Virus record (IMG/VR): IMGVR_UViG_3300009154_004099
Coordinates: 1 to 32,201 of that record
Source: a virus
Strand: one strand, 5' to 3'
Length of the DNA: 32,201 nucleotides
Made by a program: the position numbers and the translations under genes. Positions 29,867 through 32,201 of this stretch are shown here, one piece after another (position 1 is the first letter of the stretch; each line of letters begins with the position of its first letter). The notes beneath the pieces were generated by a model. That model was not told the DNA's origin and did not search any database. It saw only the letters and a list, made by a program, of their open reading frames with translations.

Positions 29867-30307
29867 ATGAGCAAATACGCCCAAGGAAAATATCAGGTCA
29901 AAAATCAAGACAAATATATTGGCAACGGTGTTCCAAATTATCGTAGCGGGTGGGAATTTGCAGTTATGACATTTTTTGACAATAACCCAGCAATTACACA
30001 ATGGGCCAGTGAACCATTTAAAATACCTTATAGAAATCCACTAACTGGTAAAAATACGATCTATGTACCTGATTTTATGATAATCTATCTAGACAAAAAT
30101 AATCAAAGGCATGCAGAAGTTATTGAAGTAAAACCAAAAAAAGAAACTAGCTTGCAGGAGGCTGGACGTAGTCCTAGAGCTCAAGCAGCGGCGATAGTTA
30201 ATATGGCTAAATGGGCTGCTGCTAGGGTATGGTGCCAACAAAATGGTATGGTATTTAGAGTTATTACAGAAGATCAAATTTTCCAAGGCACAAAAAAAGC
30301 TAAGTAA
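29867..30307 (+). CDS. 4: Head completion nuclease-like protein (T4 gp4-like)
   Basis: A 146-residue protein of the T4 gp4 (50/65) head-completion family (150 residues in T4). The PD-(D/E)xK-type core is visible: W29-E30 in the YRSGWE helix, V-P-D69-F on the first strand and E87-V-K89 on the next, followed by a conserved-looking RSPRAQ..A...NMAKWAAAR helix. T4 heads lacking gp4 cannot join tails although they are filled. It begins 4 nt after the previous stop without an obvious Shine-Dalgarno, implying coupling. In T4 gene 4 neighbours genes 2 and 53; here it lies between a LysM tail gene and gp16. Confidence 0.87.
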   Translation: MSKYAQGKYQVKNQDKYIGNGVPNYRSGWEFAVMTFFDNNPAITQWASEPFKIPYRNPLTGKNTIYVPDFMIIYLDKNNQRHAEVIEVKPKKETSLQEAGRSPRAQAAAIVNMAKWAAARVWCQQNGMVFRVITEDQIFQGTKKAK

Positions 30308-30313
30308 TATACT

Positions 30314-30820
30314 ATGAAGAAATTAGAAGAATTATTTGATCTACCCACGATTCCTGAAGATGCTGAAATCGAATCTACAGAAGTTTTCAATATTGATAAG
30401 CAGCAGGAAATGTTAACTCAAGCTGATGCCATAATTAATAAGATCGATCGAGCATTGCCACAAGTAAGTGATCTTGGCATTGATACCGATACTGAATTAG
30501 ATGAGCTTGCTGATCTAGCAAAAAATAAATTTCAGGATTTGATGGATCTTGGCCTTAATGTAGAAGCAAGATACAGTGGAACAATATTGCAAACAGCAGG
30601 TGTACTATTAGGTCATGCCATCACAGCCAAACAAGCCAAAATTGACAAAAAATTACGGGTAGTTGATTTGCAGTTAAAAAAGTTAAGATTAGATCAAACG
30701 GCAGCAAAAGCTGGCCAAAATAGCACATTGCCGCCCATAGATGGGCAAGCCATTGTGTTAGATCGTAACGAATTGTTAAAACAGATCCTAAATGAAAACA
30801 ATTCAAATAGTAAAGAATAA
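30314..30820 (+). CDS. 16: Small terminase subunit (T4 gp16-like)
   Basis: A 168-residue, mostly helical acidic protein, nearly the length of T4 gp16 (164). The N-terminal L-x-x-L-F-D-L-P-T-I segment is like gp16's LLDISDLPGI. A helical core (about 60-140) and a C-terminal I-V-L-D-R-N-E-L-L-K-Q-I-L segment resemble gp16's A-T-V-F-x-G-S-P-T-E-L-M-D-E-I. Small terminase recognises phage DNA and activates the large subunit gp17. It starts 6 nt after gp4. The expected partner gp17 does not follow directly; two other genes do. Confidence 0.7.
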   Translation: MKKLEELFDLPTIPEDAEIESTEVFNIDKQQEMLTQADAIINKIDRALPQVSDLGIDTDTELDELADLAKNKFQDLMDLGLNVEARYSGTILQTAGVLLGHAITAKQAKIDKKLRVVDLQLKKLRLDQTAAKAGQNSTLPPIDGQAIVLDRNELLKQILNENNSNSKE

Positions 30821-30824
30821 TAAT

Positions 30825-30840
30825 TTTGTATAAATACAAA
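30825..30840 (+). promoter_or_regulatory. Late promoter with exact TATAAATA, set in a 7-bp inverted repeat
   Basis: TATAAATA (30829-30836) matches the T4 late consensus exactly and lies 21 nt before the ATG at 30858. It is centred in TTTGTAT-AA-ATACAAA (30825-30840). A ribosome site (AGGGTG) follows at 30845-30850. Confidence 0.75.
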
Positions 30841-30857
30841 TATCAGGGTGCCAACAT

Positions 30858-31451
30858 ATGAAGAAATCATTTAATGAGTATTATACGGAGAGCAAAAAAG
30901 TATATGAATTTTGCCTCAAATTATCCAATATCGAACCAACTACAGAAGTAGTTGATCGTATTAAATCAGCATTGGATGCGTATTCTTTGGCAGATATCAG
31001 CAAGCCCAAAAGACTCCCTATACAGGAACATAGAGATTTTCCTGCCGAGGGCCCTTGCGAATGCCACATTATTGATTTCTCCGTTGAGTATCCTGCAATT
31101 ACAGAACAGTTAATTTCAAACATTGTTGTTCGAGCTGGTATTACTAGAAGTAATTTTAGTTTGAGAACACGTGCCGAATATGATCAAACTATGGCAGCAG
31201 AGTCTGCAGGTAAGGATCATGAGGGTGCATTGTTAACTGATCCAGAATTAAAAGATGTTGCTGGCGCACAGGAACAAGTTGGTCAAAAGAAAACCGACAG
31301 TATGCTTAAAGATTTTGTCACACGTAAATATGAGTTTGCGGCTAAGAGCCCAGCAGACGGTAAAACTCTAAGAGATATTCCAACACAGGATGTAAGTCCA
31401 GTTGGAAGCCGTCAAAATAATATACCAAGCCCCATAAAAGGAAAAAAATAA
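30858..31451 (+). CDS. Conserved aquatic-phage protein of unknown function
   Basis: A 197-residue protein starting MKKSFNEYYTES, with the best late promoter in the window and an AGGGTG ribosome site. The first ~115 residues form a compact domain (VYEFCLKLSNIEPTTEVVDRIKSALDAYSLADISKPKRLPIQEH, then DFPAEGPCECHIIDFSVEYP), which looks like a small alternating alpha/beta fold. The C-terminal part is polar and probably disordered. I recall similar KxFxEYYTE... K-R-x-P-I-Q-E proteins in marine phages, without known function. A strong late promoter argues for a virion component. It is followed, 1 nt after its stop, by the next ATG. Confidence 0.72.
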   Translation: MKKSFNEYYTESKKVYEFCLKLSNIEPTTEVVDRIKSALDAYSLADISKPKRLPIQEHRDFPAEGPCECHIIDFSVEYPAITEQLISNIVVRAGITRSNFSLRTRAEYDQTMAAESAGKDHEGALLTDPELKDVAGAQEQVGQKKTDSMLKDFVTRKYEFAAKSPADGKTLRDIPTQDVSPVGSRQNNIPSPIKGKK

Positions 31452-31452
31452 A

Positions 31453-32201
31453 ATGGACATGAAAAAATTATTAGACACATTTAGTCAAATTGAGGGTAAG
31501 CAAACTCTTACTGAATCAGAATCCACTAGCCCATTCCACTGGAAAACTACCCCTTCTCAATTGCGTAAAAAACCAGGAGAAACTGCTGGTTTTAATTCCA
31601 AGAAGATTTCTACTGGTACGGTCTATTCACGTAAACCAACTAAAGATAAAACTGATACTGTTAAGGAAAGTGCAAATTTTGACGAATCTAAATTAGAACA
31701 AATTTTGGCGAGATATAACGAATCTATGGAACGCATTGACCTCTATAGCAGTGGTGTTGATCATAGTCGTGTATTGGACTTATTGAAAAAAGGCGATGTT
31801 GAATCAGCTGCTGAGGAAATTGCTTATTCATTCTCTGATGAAGATGGCGGTGAGCCACGTGGTCGTGACGATGCGCAATACGAAAATTTGAAAAGCGAGC
31901 TTGAAAATCTAGTCAATCCTGCAGATTTTGACAATATCAGCCACGGTACTGATCCCGAGCAACGTGACCAGGACGAATTAAGCATGCTCAAGCATTTTAT
32001 GCAGTATGGCAAAGAGCCACAACCTGGTTCACAAATGGCCAGTATCAAAGATAGATTATCTGCAAAAGGTATGGCAGAAGGCGCTGGCCAACCCGAGAAA
32101 AAATCAGCTGCTGAGTGGTTGAGAGATCCACGACTGGAAACACAAGTCAATTCGTTGACCGTTGACGGTATTCGCATGGACAACCCAGCCAAGGGACTCA
32201 A
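31453..32201 (+). CDS. Unknown phage protein, 3' partial
   Basis: An open frame of 249 codons runs off the right edge from the ATG at 31453, 1 nt after the previous stop, with AAAGGAAAA (31437-31445) as ribosome site. It begins MDMKKLLDTFSQIEGKQ. It is strongly polar and acidic, with a Lys/Thr/Ser-rich segment (about 20-70), a short helix pair (SKLEQILARYNESMERIDLY, SRVLDLLKKGDVESAAEEIAYSF) and a Glu/Asp-rich stretch. The end (EWLRDPRLETQVNSLTVDGIRM) looks folded. I recognise no family. It pairs with the preceding gene in one transcript. Confidence 0.75.
   Translation, partial: MDMKKLLDTFSQIEGKQTLTESESTSPFHWKTTPSQLRKKPGETAGFNSKKISTGTVYSRKPTKDKTDTVKESANFDESKLEQILARYNESMERIDLYSSGVDHSRVLDLLKKGDVESAAEEIAYSFSDEDGGEPRGRDDAQYENLKSELENLVNPADFDNISHGTDPEQRDQDELSMLKHFMQYGKEPQPGSQMASIKDRLSAKGMAEGAGQPEKKSAAEWLRDPRLETQVNSLTVDGIRMDNPAKGL

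Noticed and set aside
31490-31696. Plus-strand 68-codon frame inside the last gene
   Set aside because: Out of frame with the ATG at 31453, which has a ribosome site, stays open to the window edge and gives a plausible protein.
31824-32201. Minus-strand open frame at the right edge
   Set aside because: Antisense to the open partial gene; no promoter or ribosome site visible and its translation is a shadow.
1-32201. tRNA, rRNA or integrase/attachment sites
   Set aside because: I found no cloverleaf-like sequence, integrase gene or att-type repeat on reading the intergenic regions; all gaps are under 160 nt.

Overview
The window is an AT-rich segment of a T4-like contractile-tailed phage genome (myovirus, Caudoviricetes). 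The evidence is a set of T4-type morphogenesis genes recognisable by sequence: neck/head completion gp13 and gp14, tail terminator gp15, tail sheath gp18, tail tube gp19, head-completion nuclease gp4, small terminase gp16 and dNMP kinase gp1. No host genes, tRNAs, rRNAs, CRISPR arrays or insertion sequences are visible. The host cannot be read from the sequence; the style of the accessory genes (LamG/Gly-rich fibres, the MSHFAKVENG protein, fused glycosyltransferase/FkbM genes) resembles aquatic T4-like phages, which is an inference.

Layout. (1) 1-10.65 kb: two giant fibre-like adhesins, the first cut by the window edge, each made of a string of LamG domains, one Ig-like domain and a glycine-rich tip. 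A small conserved phage gene and an intrinsic terminator lie between them. (2) 10.78-14.95 kb: a 1390-residue enzyme with four glycosyltransferase domains and a C-terminal FkbM methyltransferase. (3) 14.95-17.95 kb: a minus-strand operon gp14-gp15-NUDIX. (4) 18.06-21.1 kb: a plus-strand group of a 388-aa unknown protein, gp13 and gp1. (5) 21.1-27.2 kb: gp18 and gp19, interrupted by two minus-strand nuclease genes (an HNH-like protein and a Vsr-like homing endonuclease). (6) 27.3 kb to the end: a LysM/tube-fold protein, a small unknown, gp4, gp16, a 197-aa unknown, and a gene running off the right edge.

Regulation. Almost every transcription unit is preceded by a NTAAATA element with no matched -35 box, as expected for T4-type late promoters (gp55/gp33/gp45 system); gp1 is the exception. 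Two sites also carry host-type promoters. The one before the 388-aa gene is a perfect TTGACA-N17-TATAAT. Downstream of that gene, a perfect 16-bp inverted repeat encloses gp13's late promoter in its loop and gp13's Shine-Dalgarno in its right arm. This predicts that early read-through RNA hides the gp13 ribosome site while late RNA, started inside the loop, exposes it. Three non-structural genes (glycosyltransferase, HNH, homing endonuclease) have the late element only 5-8 nt before their ATG, predicting nearly leaderless late mRNAs.

How the genes work together. gp4, gp13, gp14 and gp16 complete and package the head; gp15, gp18, gp19 and the LysM/tube protein form the tail; the LamG/Gly-rich proteins are the probable receptor-binding fibres. 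The multi-domain glycosyltransferase probably makes or modifies a glycan on the virion or the host surface.
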